A stretch of DNA of 39,563 nt from an uncultured Lachnospiraceae bacterium (lineage in GTDB: Bacteria; Bacillota; Clostridia; Lachnospirales; Lachnospiraceae), in assembly GCA_910586025.1 (NCBI GenBank), contig CAJUIO010000028.1, positions 1 to 39,563 on the forward strand. Direction: 5' to 3'. Positions 1-6,744 of the stretch are shown piece by piece. A program made the translations under genes and the position numbers. The notes under the pieces were generated by a model. It ran no database searches. It had not been told where the DNA came from and was given only the letters and a program-made list of their open reading frames with translations. Each line of letters begins with the position of its first letter. Position 1 is the stretch's first letter.

Positions 1-2
1 TG

Positions 3-584
3 AAAGGGTACGCAGGGCTGGTGGTATATGCGGATGATTTTGTAGTCTGCTTTCAATACAAAACAGACGCAGAGATGTTCTATGAATATTTAAAGAGCAG
101 AATGATGCACTTTGGACTGGAAATGGAGGAGAAAAAGACGAGGCTGATAGAATTCGGCCGATTTGCAGAAAGGAACCGGAAAGAACGTGGAGACGGGAAA
201 CCGGAGACCTTTACATTCCTCGGATTCACGCATTACTGTTCGCATGGAAGAACGGGAAAGTTCAGAGTGAAGAGGAAGACCAGTAAGAAAAAGCTAGCAA
301 AGAAAAGCAAGGAAATAAATGCTACGATAAGAGATATGAGATTTCTACGCATAAACCAGATAGTAAAGAAGCTGAATGAAATCTTAACTGGTTACTATCA
401 TTACTACGGAATTACTGACAATTCAAGAAGCCTGAACTCATTCTATAATGTAGTATGGTTCAGGTTATTCTACTGGCTGAATAGAAGAAGCCAGAGAAGA
501 AGCTATACAAAGGAAGGATATAAGGAATTGATGAGACAATTCCCACTCGTCCGACCACGTATCTATGTAAGTATATACGGATAG
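3..584 (+). CDS. Group II intron reverse transcriptase/maturase (LtrA-like), 5'-truncated by window
   Basis: The reading frame is open from base 3, so the true start lies upstream. The catalytic YADD motif of the reverse transcriptase palm appears within the first dozen codons. The thumb/maturase region follows, with the typical pattern of a TFLGF motif, basic KRKTSKKKL, then a GYYHYYGI block that belongs to the group II intron maturase domain. The protein ends in IYVSIYG, with no HNH endonuclease domain after it. Such proteins bind their own intron RNA, help it fold and splice, and copy it into DNA at the target site. The stop codon is about 25 bases before domain V, the normal arrangement. 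Confidence 0.92.
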   Translation, partial: KGYAGLVVYADDFVVCFQYKTDAEMFYEYLKSRMMHFGLEMEEKKTRLIEFGRFAERNRKERGDGKPETFTFLGFTHYCSHGRTGKFRVKRKTSKKKLAKKSKEINATIRDMRFLRINQIVKKLNEILTGYYHYYGITDNSRSLNSFYNVVWFRLFYWLNRRSQRRSYTKEGYKELMRQFPLVRPRIYVSIYG

Positions 585-608
585 TTGTAGATGTATTAGC
601 TTTGCAGG

Positions 609-671
609 GAGCCGGATGCGGGAAAGCTGCACGTCCGGTTCTGAGAGGGGTAAGCCCCGTAAGGGACTTAC
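609..671 (+). ncRNA. Group II intron domains V and VI
   Basis: Domain V is a hairpin whose lower arm GAGCCGGA pairs with TCCGGTTC, with a CG bulge and an upper stem closed by a GAAA-type loop. It reads as 33 nt, one shorter than the usual 34. Domain VI follows as GTAAGCCC paired with GGG-A-CTTAC, leaving A666 unpaired as the expected branch-point adenosine. These are the catalytic and branching elements of the ribozyme. Confidence 0.8.
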
Positions 672-675
672 CTAC

Positions 676-944
676 TTACCAAAGGCGAACCAACAAAAAA
701 CTCAGCTTATGACACTTCATTGTTTAAACTGTGTGACAAAGCCGGTATAAGACGTTTCTCAATGCATGTACTAAGGCACACGATGGCGACAAGATGTATT
801 GAAGGTGGTATGCGCCCTAAGACTTTACAGGTAATTTTAGGTCATGCCAATGTAGGTATCACAATGAATTTGTATGTTGATGTGACCGAGGAAGAGAAGT
901 TCAAAGAGGTAGAGAAAATAGAAAGTGCCTTAAAAATTGTGTAG
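676..944 (+). pseudogene. Tyrosine integrase, 3' exon interrupted by the group II intron
   Basis: The frame is open from the intron end through LTKGEPTKNSAYD and ends at 944. It contains HVLRHTMATR (the box with catalytic His and Arg), LGHANVG (second conserved His) and the nucleophile Tyr in NLYVDVTEEEK. This is the C-terminal half of the catalytic domain of a phage/ICE-type site-specific recombinase. The upstream exon is outside the window. A local TTG at 720 could not give a working enzyme because the domain would be incomplete. If the intron splices, full-length integrase could still be made, so 'interrupted' describes the DNA rather than proven loss. Integrase genes usually lie at the end of their element, which puts the element boundary just downstream. 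Confidence 0.8.
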
Positions 945-974
945 TAATTTGTGTAGTAAAAATATAGAGAAAGG

Positions 975-1003
975 CAGAAACCCTTAAAAATAAAGGATTT
1001 CTG
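975..1003 (+). repeat. Imperfect inverted repeat between integrase and ychF; candidate attachment site
   Basis: CAGAAACCCTT (975-985) faces AAGGATTTCTG (993-1003) with one mismatch across eleven pairs and an A/T-rich centre. It lies between the integrase stop and the ychF start. No T-tract follows, so a terminator is unlikely. Tyrosine recombinases commonly act at a short dyad beside their own gene, so this is a reasonable core-site candidate, but the other element end is needed to prove it. Confidence 0.35.
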
Positions 1004-1020
1004 GATAGGTATGATAAATT

Positions 1021-2118
1021 ATGAAATTAGGAATCGTAGGACTGCCCAACGTAGGGAAGAGTACTTTGTTCAATTCACTGACGAAGGCCGGGGCGGAATC
1101 GGCCAACTACCCATTCTGTACCATTGACCCCAATGTGGGGGTGGTCGCCGTACCGGACGAGCGTCTGAAGCTTCTGGGAGATATGTATCACTCAAAAAAG
1201 GTTACGCCGGCCGTTATTGAGTTCGTGGATATCGCAGGTCTGGTAAAGGGTGCCAGCAAGGGAGAGGGACTGGGCAATCAGTTTCTCGCCAATATCCGCG
1301 AGGTGGATGCGGTTGTGCATGTGGTGCGCTGCTTTGAGGATGAGAACGTGGTGCATGTGGATGGGAATATTAACCCTCTGCGTGATATCGAGACCATCAA
1401 TCTTGAGCTGATTTTTTCGGATCTGGAAATATTGGAGAGGAGAATCGCCAAGACAGGAAAGGCGGCCAGGATGGATAAGTCCCTGGCAAAGGAGGCGGCT
1501 CTTCTGGAAGCCTTGAAGGCTCATCTCGAGGAGGGAAAGCTGGCAAGAAGCTTTGTGACGGAGGATGAGGACGAGATTGCCCTTCTTTCTTCCTATAATC
1601 TGCTTACCGGCAAGCCCGTTATCTTTGCGGCGAATGTGTCGGAGGAGGATCTTGCGGATGACGGTGCGGGAAATACCGGTGTGCAGGCCGTGAAGGAGTT
1701 TGCGTCGGGAAACGGCAGCGAGGTGTTTGTGATCTGTGCCCAGATCGAGCAGGAGATCGCGGAGCTTGACGAGGAGGAAAAGGCCATGTTCCTGGAGGAT
1801 CTGGGACTTTCGGAGTCGGGCCTTGAGAAGCTGATCCGGGCAAGCTACAGCCTTCTGGGGCTTCACAGCTTCCTGACGGCGGGAGAGGACGAGACGAGAG
1901 CCTGGACCATCAAGGTGGGGACCAAGGCGCCCCAGGCGGCGGGAAAAATACATACCGATTTCGAGAGAGGCTTTATCAAGGCGGAGGTGGTCAACTACAG
2001 GGACCTGTTGGAGCAGGGTTCCCTTGCCGCAGCCAGAGAAAAGGGCCTGGTGGGTATGGAAGGAAAGGAATATGTGGTGAAGGACGGAGACGTGATTTTG
2101 TTCCGTTTCAACGTATAA
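1021..2118 (+). CDS. ychF: Redox-regulated ATPase YchF (Obg-family P-loop protein)
   Basis: The 365-residue length matches YchF/OLA1. It begins MKLGIVGLPNVGKSTLFN, a G1 P-loop at the very N-terminus, followed by NYPFCTIDPNVG (switch I region), DIAGLVKGASKGEGLGNQFL (G3) and a C-terminal TGS domain (about residue 280 on, with AWTIKVGTKAPQAAGKIH). YchF proteins prefer ATP over GTP, bind ribosomes, and act in stress and translation control in the cytosol. The start at 1021 gives the family's exact N-terminus; the ribosome site is weak (GGATAGG about 11 nt upstream). The gene abuts an integrated element, so its promoter may have been changed by the insertion. Two hairpins downstream isolate it from the dcw cluster. 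Confidence 0.97.
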   Translation: MKLGIVGLPNVGKSTLFNSLTKAGAESANYPFCTIDPNVGVVAVPDERLKLLGDMYHSKKVTPAVIEFVDIAGLVKGASKGEGLGNQFLANIREVDAVVHVVRCFEDENVVHVDGNINPLRDIETINLELIFSDLEILERRIAKTGKAARMDKSLAKEAALLEALKAHLEEGKLARSFVTEDEDEIALLSSYNLLTGKPVIFAANVSEEDLADDGAGNTGVQAVKEFASGNGSEVFVICAQIEQEIAELDEEEKAMFLEDLGLSESGLEKLIRASYSLLGLHSFLTAGEDETRAWTIKVGTKAPQAAGKIHTDFERGFIKAEVVNYRDLLEQGSLAAAREKGLVGMEGKEYVVKDGDVILFRFNV

Positions 2119-2184
2119 GATATCAGGGCTTCTTACTGCCTGATATCCGTATAATTCTGAAAGTAAAATAAAAGGCGGAAAGCA

Positions 2185-2218
2185 AAGGATGCCAGGCAAA
2201 GCCCGGCATCCTTTATAG
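2185..2218 (+). terminator. Terminator-like hairpin after ychF
   Basis: AAAGGATGCC (2185-2194) pairs with GGCATCCTTT (2206-2215), with a further GGC/GCC pairing inside. Only a short T-run follows. A separate inverted repeat, GATATCAGG (2119-2127) with CCTGATATC (2139-2147), starts right at the ychF stop and lacks a T-tract. Confidence 0.5.
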
Positions 2219-2223
2219 ATGAG

Positions 2224-2256
2224 GACCGGCACTAGATCTAGTGCCGGTCTTTGTTT
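2224..2256 (+). terminator. Perfect 26-bp palindrome with T-rich tail
   Basis: The 26 bases at 2224-2249 are an exact self-complement (arms GACCGGCACTAGA and its complement), followed by TTTGTTTT. It works best as an intrinsic terminator on the plus strand. Because it has no loop bases as DNA, it could also be read as a symmetric protein site. Confidence 0.6.
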
Positions 2257-2335
2257 TGTGCCACAATATATGGGAAAATCGCTGTGCCGGCGGCCTGTGA
2301 CGAAATGTAGGGCGATTATTGACGCTGTTTTTTCC

Positions 2336-2364
2336 TTGATTAATCCATAAAATTGGGGTAAAAT
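2336..2364 (+). promoter_or_regulatory. Sigma-A-type promoter of the mraZ/dcw operon
   Basis: TTGATT (2336-2341) and TAAAAT (2359-2364) are separated by exactly 17 bases. The predicted transcript start, around 2371, coincides with the first MraZ box, which is where a repressor would act. Confidence 0.6.
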
Positions 2365-2370
2365 AACAAT

Positions 2371-2420
2371 CAAGTGGTGAAAAGTGGAGGAAAGTGAAAC
2401 AAAGTGGGGGCAAGTGGTAA
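2371..2420 (+). promoter_or_regulatory. Five tandem MraZ boxes (operator)
   Basis: Five consecutive 10-bp units each begin with AAGTG or CAAGTGG-like sequence: CAAGTGGTGA, AAAGTGGAGG, AAAGTGAAAC, AAAGTGGGGG, CAAGTGGTAA, at 2371, 2381, 2391, 2401 and 2411. MraZ proteins are known to bind direct repeats of a TGG/GTG core spaced one helical turn apart before mraZ and regulate their own operon. The gene just downstream is mraZ, so autoregulation is a strong inference. Confidence 0.8.
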
Positions 2421-2501
2421 AATCTGCGGAGCTTGTTTCCCTTTCCGGCAGCGAACCACGGCAGCTGATAAGAGACGGGATGAGCGGACAGGTGAATGCA
2501 T

Positions 2502-2933
2502 ATGTTTATGGGTGAATATAACCATACAATAGATGCTAAGGGCAGACTCATCATTCCTTCAAAGTTCCGGGAGGCGTTGGGAGACGAATTTGTGGTGACG
2601 AAAGGAATGGATGGCTGTCTGTTTGTCTTTGACAATTCCGAATGGCAGAATTTTGCGGAAAAGCTGCGGGAGCTTCCCATGATGGATAAGGAGGTCAGAC
2701 AGTTCACCAGGTTTTTCCTGGCCGGCGCCGCCAGCGTGGAGGTGGACAAGCAGGGAAGAATTCTTCTTCCATCCGTCCTGCGGGAGTTTGCGGATATCAC
2801 AAAGGATGCGGTTCTGGTGGGAGTGGGAAGCCGGATTGAGATATGGAGTAAGAACCGGTGGGAAGGAACGGTAACTTATCAGGATATGGATGACATTGCG
2901 AGGCACATGGCTGAGCTTGGCATAGGAATTTAA
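2502..2933 (+). CDS. mraZ: Transcriptional regulator MraZ
   Basis: The protein begins MFMGEYNHTIDAKGR, the family signature, and has two SpoVT/AbrB-like halves, each with a DxKGR/DKQGR motif (AKGRLIIPSKFR near the N-terminus and DKQGRILLPSVLR around residue 85). MraZ assembles into rings that bind direct repeats upstream of its own gene and control the division and cell-wall operon. I chose ATG 2502 rather than ATG 2496, because it gives the family N-terminus and proper distance to the GGACAGG site. The next gene, rsmH, starts 10 bases after the stop, as in most bacteria. Confidence 0.96.
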   Translation: MFMGEYNHTIDAKGRLIIPSKFREALGDEFVVTKGMDGCLFVFDNSEWQNFAEKLRELPMMDKEVRQFTRFFLAGAASVEVDKQGRILLPSVLREFADITKDAVLVGVGSRIEIWSKNRWEGTVTYQDMDDIARHMAELGIGI

Positions 2934-2943
2934 GGAAGAGGTT

Positions 2944-3879
2944 ATGGAATTCAGACACAGATCGGTTCTGCTTGAAGAGACAATTAAAGAACTCAGGATA
3001 AAACCGGACGGAATTTACGTGGACGGAACCCTCGGGGGAGGAGGCCATTCTTTTGAAATTGCGTCCAGGCTGGGAGAGGGCGGAAGACTCATCGGAATTG
3101 ATCAGGATGAGGCGGCCGTAGAGGCCGCCGGGGAGCGCCTCCTTTCCTTTGGAGATAAAGTGACGATTATAAGGAACAATTATCAGAATACCAGGAGTGT
3201 GCTTTTATCCCTTGCGGTTTCGGGGATAGACGGAATGCTGCTGGATCTGGGGGTATCCTCCTATCAGCTGGATACGGCGGAGAGAGGCTTTTCCTACCGG
3301 TATGACACGGCCCTTGATATGAGGATGGACCAGAGGCAGACACTCACTGCGGGAGATATCGTGAATCAGTATGAGGAGAGAGAGCTCTTCCGCATTATCA
3401 GGGACTACGGAGAAGACAGATTTGCCAAAAATATTGCAAAGCATATCGTGAGGGCGAGAGAGATAAAGCCCATTGAGACCACGGGAGAGCTGAACGGGAT
3501 TATCCGGGCGGCCATACCGGCAAGGCTGCGGGCCGAGGGAGGACATCCCTCCAAGAGAACCTTTCAGGCGATCCGCATCGAGTGCAACAGGGAGCTCGAG
3601 GTTCTTGAGGAATCTCTGGAAGAACTCATAGAGCTGCTGAATCCGGGAGGAAGGCTGTGCATTATCACGTTTCACTCCCTGGAAGACAGAATTGTTAAGA
3701 ACGCATTCAGGAAGGCGGAGAATCCCTGCACCTGTCCTCCCTCATTCCCGGTCTGCGTCTGCGGAAGGAAGAGTAAGGGAAAGGTGATAACCGGAAAGCC
3801 GATTCTTCCTCCGGAAGAAGAAAGAAATGAGAATCCCCGTTCCAAAAGCGCGAAGCTGCGGGTATTCGAGAAGGTTTGA
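2944..3879 (+). CDS. rsmH: 16S rRNA (cytosine(1402)-N(4))-methyltransferase
   Basis: This 311-residue protein begins MEFRHRSVLLEETI and contains the S-adenosylmethionine loop DGTLGGGGHS (about residues 28-37). The family segments GIDQDEAAVE, LLDLGVSSYQLD, FSYRYDTALDMRMD and GGRLCIITFHSLEDRIVK near the C-terminus all follow in order. RsmH methylates N4 of C1402 in the 16S rRNA P-site. It ends in a Cys-rich stretch (CTCPPSFPVCVCG) and NPRSKSAKLRV, both normal for the family. It is the second gene of the mraZ operon. An AAGGAAGAGG site lies just before the ATG. Confidence 0.97.
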   Translation: MEFRHRSVLLEETIKELRIKPDGIYVDGTLGGGGHSFEIASRLGEGGRLIGIDQDEAAVEAAGERLLSFGDKVTIIRNNYQNTRSVLLSLAVSGIDGMLLDLGVSSYQLDTAERGFSYRYDTALDMRMDQRQTLTAGDIVNQYEERELFRIIRDYGEDRFAKNIAKHIVRAREIKPIETTGELNGIIRAAIPARLRAEGGHPSKRTFQAIRIECNRELEVLEESLEELIELLNPGGRLCIITFHSLEDRIVKNAFRKAENPCTCPPSFPVCVCGRKSKGKVITGKPILPPEEERNENPRSKSAKLRVFEKV

Positions 3880-3908
3880 TTCAGAATTAAAGAAGTAAGG
3901 AAGGTTTC

Positions 3909-4412
3909 ATGATGGCGACAGCGAACAGGAGAACTGTATACAGACCGAGCGCAAATAATGCTTACAGAAGAACGAACCAGATGTATGTTCAGGGAAATAC
4001 GGCGAGAAAACTCCAGGCGGTTCCGTCGCAGTATGAGAGAACTACAATAAAGAAGGATAACAGGGCGGTACAGAAGAACAGGGACAAGGCCCTTCATATG
4101 AATGTGGGCTATGTATTGTTTCTGGTTGCGGCAATGATGATGGCAGGCTTGATGCTTACCTGGTACCTGACGCTGCAGTCAGATATCACGAACAGCATAA
4201 AGAACGTGGCGAGGCTGGAAAGCGAGCTGAATTCACTGAAGCTCGACAATGATGAGAGATACAGCAGGATTAACAGTGACATTAATCTGGAAGAGGTCAG
4301 AAGAGTGGCGATTCAGGAGCTTGGCATGCAGTATGCCAGGGAAGGGCAGATCATCACCTACAATGGGGAAGACAATGATTATGTGAGACAGACGGGCGAT
4401 ATTCCGGACTAA
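3909..4412 (+). CDS. ftsL: FtsL/DivIC-type septum protein
   Basis: This 167-residue protein has a basic cytoplasmic N-terminus (about 60 residues), one membrane helix (GYVLFLVAAMMMAGLMLTWYL, starting near residue 64), and an extracytoplasmic coiled-coil region (SITNSI-like heptads, NVARLESELNSLKLDND). FtsL and DivIC pair by such coiled coils and link the divisome synthase FtsW-FtsI to FtsQ/DivIB. Sequence conservation is low in this family, and the call rests mainly on topology, size and position between rsmH and the first PBP. Two ATGs (3909 and 3912) follow the AAGGAAGG site; either could be used. Confidence 0.8.
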   Translation: MMATANRRTVYRPSANNAYRRTNQMYVQGNTARKLQAVPSQYERTTIKKDNRAVQKNRDKALHMNVGYVLFLVAAMMMAGLMLTWYLTLQSDITNSIKNVARLESELNSLKLDNDERYSRINSDINLEEVRRVAIQELGMQYAREGQIITYNGEDNDYVRQTGDIPD

Positions 4413-4423
4413 AGAGGTGTTTT

Positions 4424-6664
4424 GTGGAAAAGACGAAATCGTACAGTAAGTTTACCATAAGAATGCAGAAGAAGCTGGTGGTAATGTTTTTCATGATCGC
4501 ATTGGTGTTTGCTTTTCTTTCCTATCGGCTTCTTTCCATCACAAGAGACAATGGTGAGAGCTACAAAAAGCAGGTGCTTTCCCAGCAAAGGTATGACAGT
4601 AAGGATATCCCGTACAAGAGAGGGACCATTTACGATACAAACGGAAGCGTGCTGGCATCCAGTGAAAAGGTGTATAACGTGATTCTGGATGCGGTGGCTG
4701 TCCTGGAAAAGGAAGAATACCTTGAACCCACTATGAATGCTCTGAGGGATCAGTTCGGGATTGATATCTCGGAGGTCAGAAGCTATATCGCGGAGAAGGG
4801 GGAGGTTTCCCGTTATAAGGTTCTGGCAAAGCGCCTGCCTTATGAGGAGATCACGGGCTTTCTCGAGCTTCAGGGCGAGGAGGATTCTCTGATTAAAGGT
4901 GTCTGGTTTGAGGAGGAATACAAGAGAGTTTATCCGGGAAATACACTGGCCTGCGATGTCATCGGATTTACCACAAATGACTATGACGGTCAGTACGGTC
5001 TGGAAGAATTTTATAATGACACGCTTTCCGGAACGCCCGGAAGGCAGTACGGTTATCTGAATGATGACGGGGAGCTTGAGAGAAGAACCATACCGGCGGA
5101 GGACGGAAATTCCATCGTCACCACTATCGATGCCAATATACAGAGCATTGTGGAGAAATATCTTCTGAAATTTAATGAGGAATTAAAGGACAGATATCAT
5201 CCCGGAAACGCGGCCGAGAACGTGGGCTGCATTATCATGGAGGTAAATACCGGAGAGATTCTGGCTATGGCAAGCTACCCCAATTATAACCTCAATGATA
5301 CCAGAAATACGGAGGCGCTGATCGGTATGAACCTTCTCGACGAGAAGGGAAAGAGGATGGATTATATTACGGAAGAAAATCTTTCCGATCTGGATACGGA
5401 TGAGAAAATGTATCAGCATCTGGACGCTCTGTGGAAGAATTTCTGTATTTCCGACACCTATGAGCCGGGATCCGTTTCCAAGCCCTTTACGGTTGCCGCA
5501 GGGATTGAGAGCGGCAGTATTGTGGGAACGGAAAGCTATAACTGCGAGGGAATCGTGGAGATCGGCGGAAAAAAGATCAGATGCCATAACAGATGGGGAG
5601 ACGGTCCGACCACTGTCCAGCAAGGGATAGAGTATTCCTGCAACATCGCCATGATACGGGTGGGACAGGCCATGGGAATTGATAATTTCGTGAAATTTCA
5701 GCATATCTTTAATTTTGGACTGAAAACCAATATTGATCTTCAGGGTGAGGCGAGAACCGACAGCGTTATTTATAATGAAAACAATATGGGTCCCACGGAG
5801 CTGGCAACCAATACCTTCGGCCAGGGCTATAATACTACGATGATACAGACCATTACAGGCTTCTGCTCCCTGATCAACGGCGGATATTACTATGAGCCTC
5901 ATGTGGTCAGCAAGATTGTGAGCCCTTCCGGTGCCACGGTGCAGAATATTGAGCCCAGACTGTTAAAGCAGACGGTCTCGGAGGAAACCTCGCAGATGGT
6001 TCTGGAATACTGTAATACGGTGGTGACAGGGGAGAAGGGAACCGGAAAGACGGCGAGACCCGCAGGCTATATGATCGGCGGGAAGACGGGAACAGCGGAG
6101 ACGCTGCCCAGAGGAAATGACGAATACGTGGTATCCTTTATGGGCTATGCTCCGGCGGATGACCCGCAGATTGCGATCTATGTGGTGGTGGACAGACCCA
6201 ATATGCCTCCTAATCAGAGAGATGATGCCAAGTTCGCCACAGGCATTGTGCGGAATATACTGACAGAGGTACTGCCTTATCTGGGAATCTTTATGACGGA
6301 GGAGCTCTCGGAAAAGGAAATGCAGGAGCTGGAGGCACTGCAGATTGAGCTCATGACACCTCCGGTGAGTGAAGACGATACAGGCGAAGAGGGCGGGGAC
6401 GCTCCGGACGAGGAGGGCGCGGAGGGAACCGCCGGGGAGGGGCAGAACCCTGAGGATGTTCAACAGACACCTGCCCCCAGGAATGAAGTGTGGAAGACCT
6501 TTCCGATAGATCCGGAGACCGGCTATGCGGTGGATCCGGATACGGGGGCCTTTGTGGACCCGGTGACGGGAGCGGTTCATGGCTCCAGCTATGAGGGAGG
6601 AGACGCACAAAACCCCGATTCAGAAGAAAACATGGTGAGCCCGCAGCCTCAGCCGGAGGACTGA
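4424..6664 (+). CDS. Class B penicillin-binding protein (FtsI/PBP2-like transpeptidase) with long acidic tail
   Basis: The 746-residue protein starts at GTG and has an N-terminal membrane anchor (about residues 17-36). A PBP dimerisation domain follows, then a transpeptidase domain with SVSK (Ser350 nucleophile), SCN (405-407) and KTG (554-556), so the catalytic set is complete. This enzyme cross-links septal peptidoglycan outside the membrane, working with FtsW. The C-terminus departs from a typical FtsI. After about residue 645 there is a Glu/Asp/Pro/Gly-rich tail with repeats of the form DPETGYAVDPDTGAFVDPVTG, and no PASTA domain. It sits 11 bases after ftsL and is followed by a second class B PBP. 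Which of the two serves vegetative septation and which serves the spore cannot be settled from sequence; the complete KTG favours this one as FtsI. Confidence 0.93.
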   Translation: MEKTKSYSKFTIRMQKKLVVMFFMIALVFAFLSYRLLSITRDNGESYKKQVLSQQRYDSKDIPYKRGTIYDTNGSVLASSEKVYNVILDAVAVLEKEEYLEPTMNALRDQFGIDISEVRSYIAEKGEVSRYKVLAKRLPYEEITGFLELQGEEDSLIKGVWFEEEYKRVYPGNTLACDVIGFTTNDYDGQYGLEEFYNDTLSGTPGRQYGYLNDDGELERRTIPAEDGNSIVTTIDANIQSIVEKYLLKFNEELKDRYHPGNAAENVGCIIMEVNTGEILAMASYPNYNLNDTRNTEALIGMNLLDEKGKRMDYITEENLSDLDTDEKMYQHLDALWKNFCISDTYEPGSVSKPFTVAAGIESGSIVGTESYNCEGIVEIGGKKIRCHNRWGDGPTTVQQGIEYSCNIAMIRVGQAMGIDNFVKFQHIFNFGLKTNIDLQGEARTDSVIYNENNMGPTELATNTFGQGYNTTMIQTITGFCSLINGGYYYEPHVVSKIVSPSGATVQNIEPRLLKQTVSEETSQMVLEYCNTVVTGEKGTGKTARPAGYMIGGKTGTAETLPRGNDEYVVSFMGYAPADDPQIAIYVVVDRPNMPPNQRDDAKFATGIVRNILTEVLPYLGIFMTEELSEKEMQELEALQIELMTPPVSEDDTGEEGGDAPDEEGAEGTAGEGQNPEDVQQTPAPRNEVWKTFPIDPETGYAVDPDTGAFVDPVTGAVHGSSYEGGDAQNPDSEENMVSPQPQPED

Positions 6665-6691
6665 ATGCGGTTCATATAAAAAACAACGAAT

Positions 6692-6741
6692 AACCTCATA
6701 GAACAGGTAATAAATTATAATAATACCTTTTCTATGAGGTT
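6692..6741 (+). promoter_or_regulatory. Hairpin covering the ribosome site of the second PBP
   Basis: AACCTCATAGA (6692-6702) pairs perfectly with TCTATGAGGTT (6731-6741). Inside it AGGTA (6705-6709) pairs with TACCT (6724-6728), around an A/T loop. The 3' arm contains GAGG (6736-6739), the only ribosome site for the ATG at 6745. When folded, the site is hidden, so translation of the downstream gene is likely reduced or conditional. Confidence 0.6.
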
Positions 6742-6744
6742 TCT

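Larger units (their letters stand above)
1..675 (+). mobile_element. Group II intron, 3' part (cut by window start)
   Basis: The stretch carries the C-terminal half of an intron-encoded reverse transcriptase, then a domain V hairpin (609-641) and a domain VI hairpin (about 650-671). This is the usual order at the 3' end of a bacterial group II intron. The intron lies in the same orientation as the integrase exon that follows, so splicing could restore the host reading frame. The 3' boundary near 675 is inferred from the bulged A666 in domain VI, which should lie 7-9 nt before the splice site; a few bases of error are possible. The 5' end lies outside the window. Confidence 0.85.

Noticed and set aside
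1192..2373. A 393-codon open frame on the minus strand opposite ychF
   Set aside because: It mirrors ychF codons, has no recognisable motif, and runs through the terminator region; it is a shadow.
2371..2420. Possible CRISPR-like repeat array
   Set aside because: Units are 10 bp with no spacers; they fit MraZ boxes. No CRISPR array was seen in the window.
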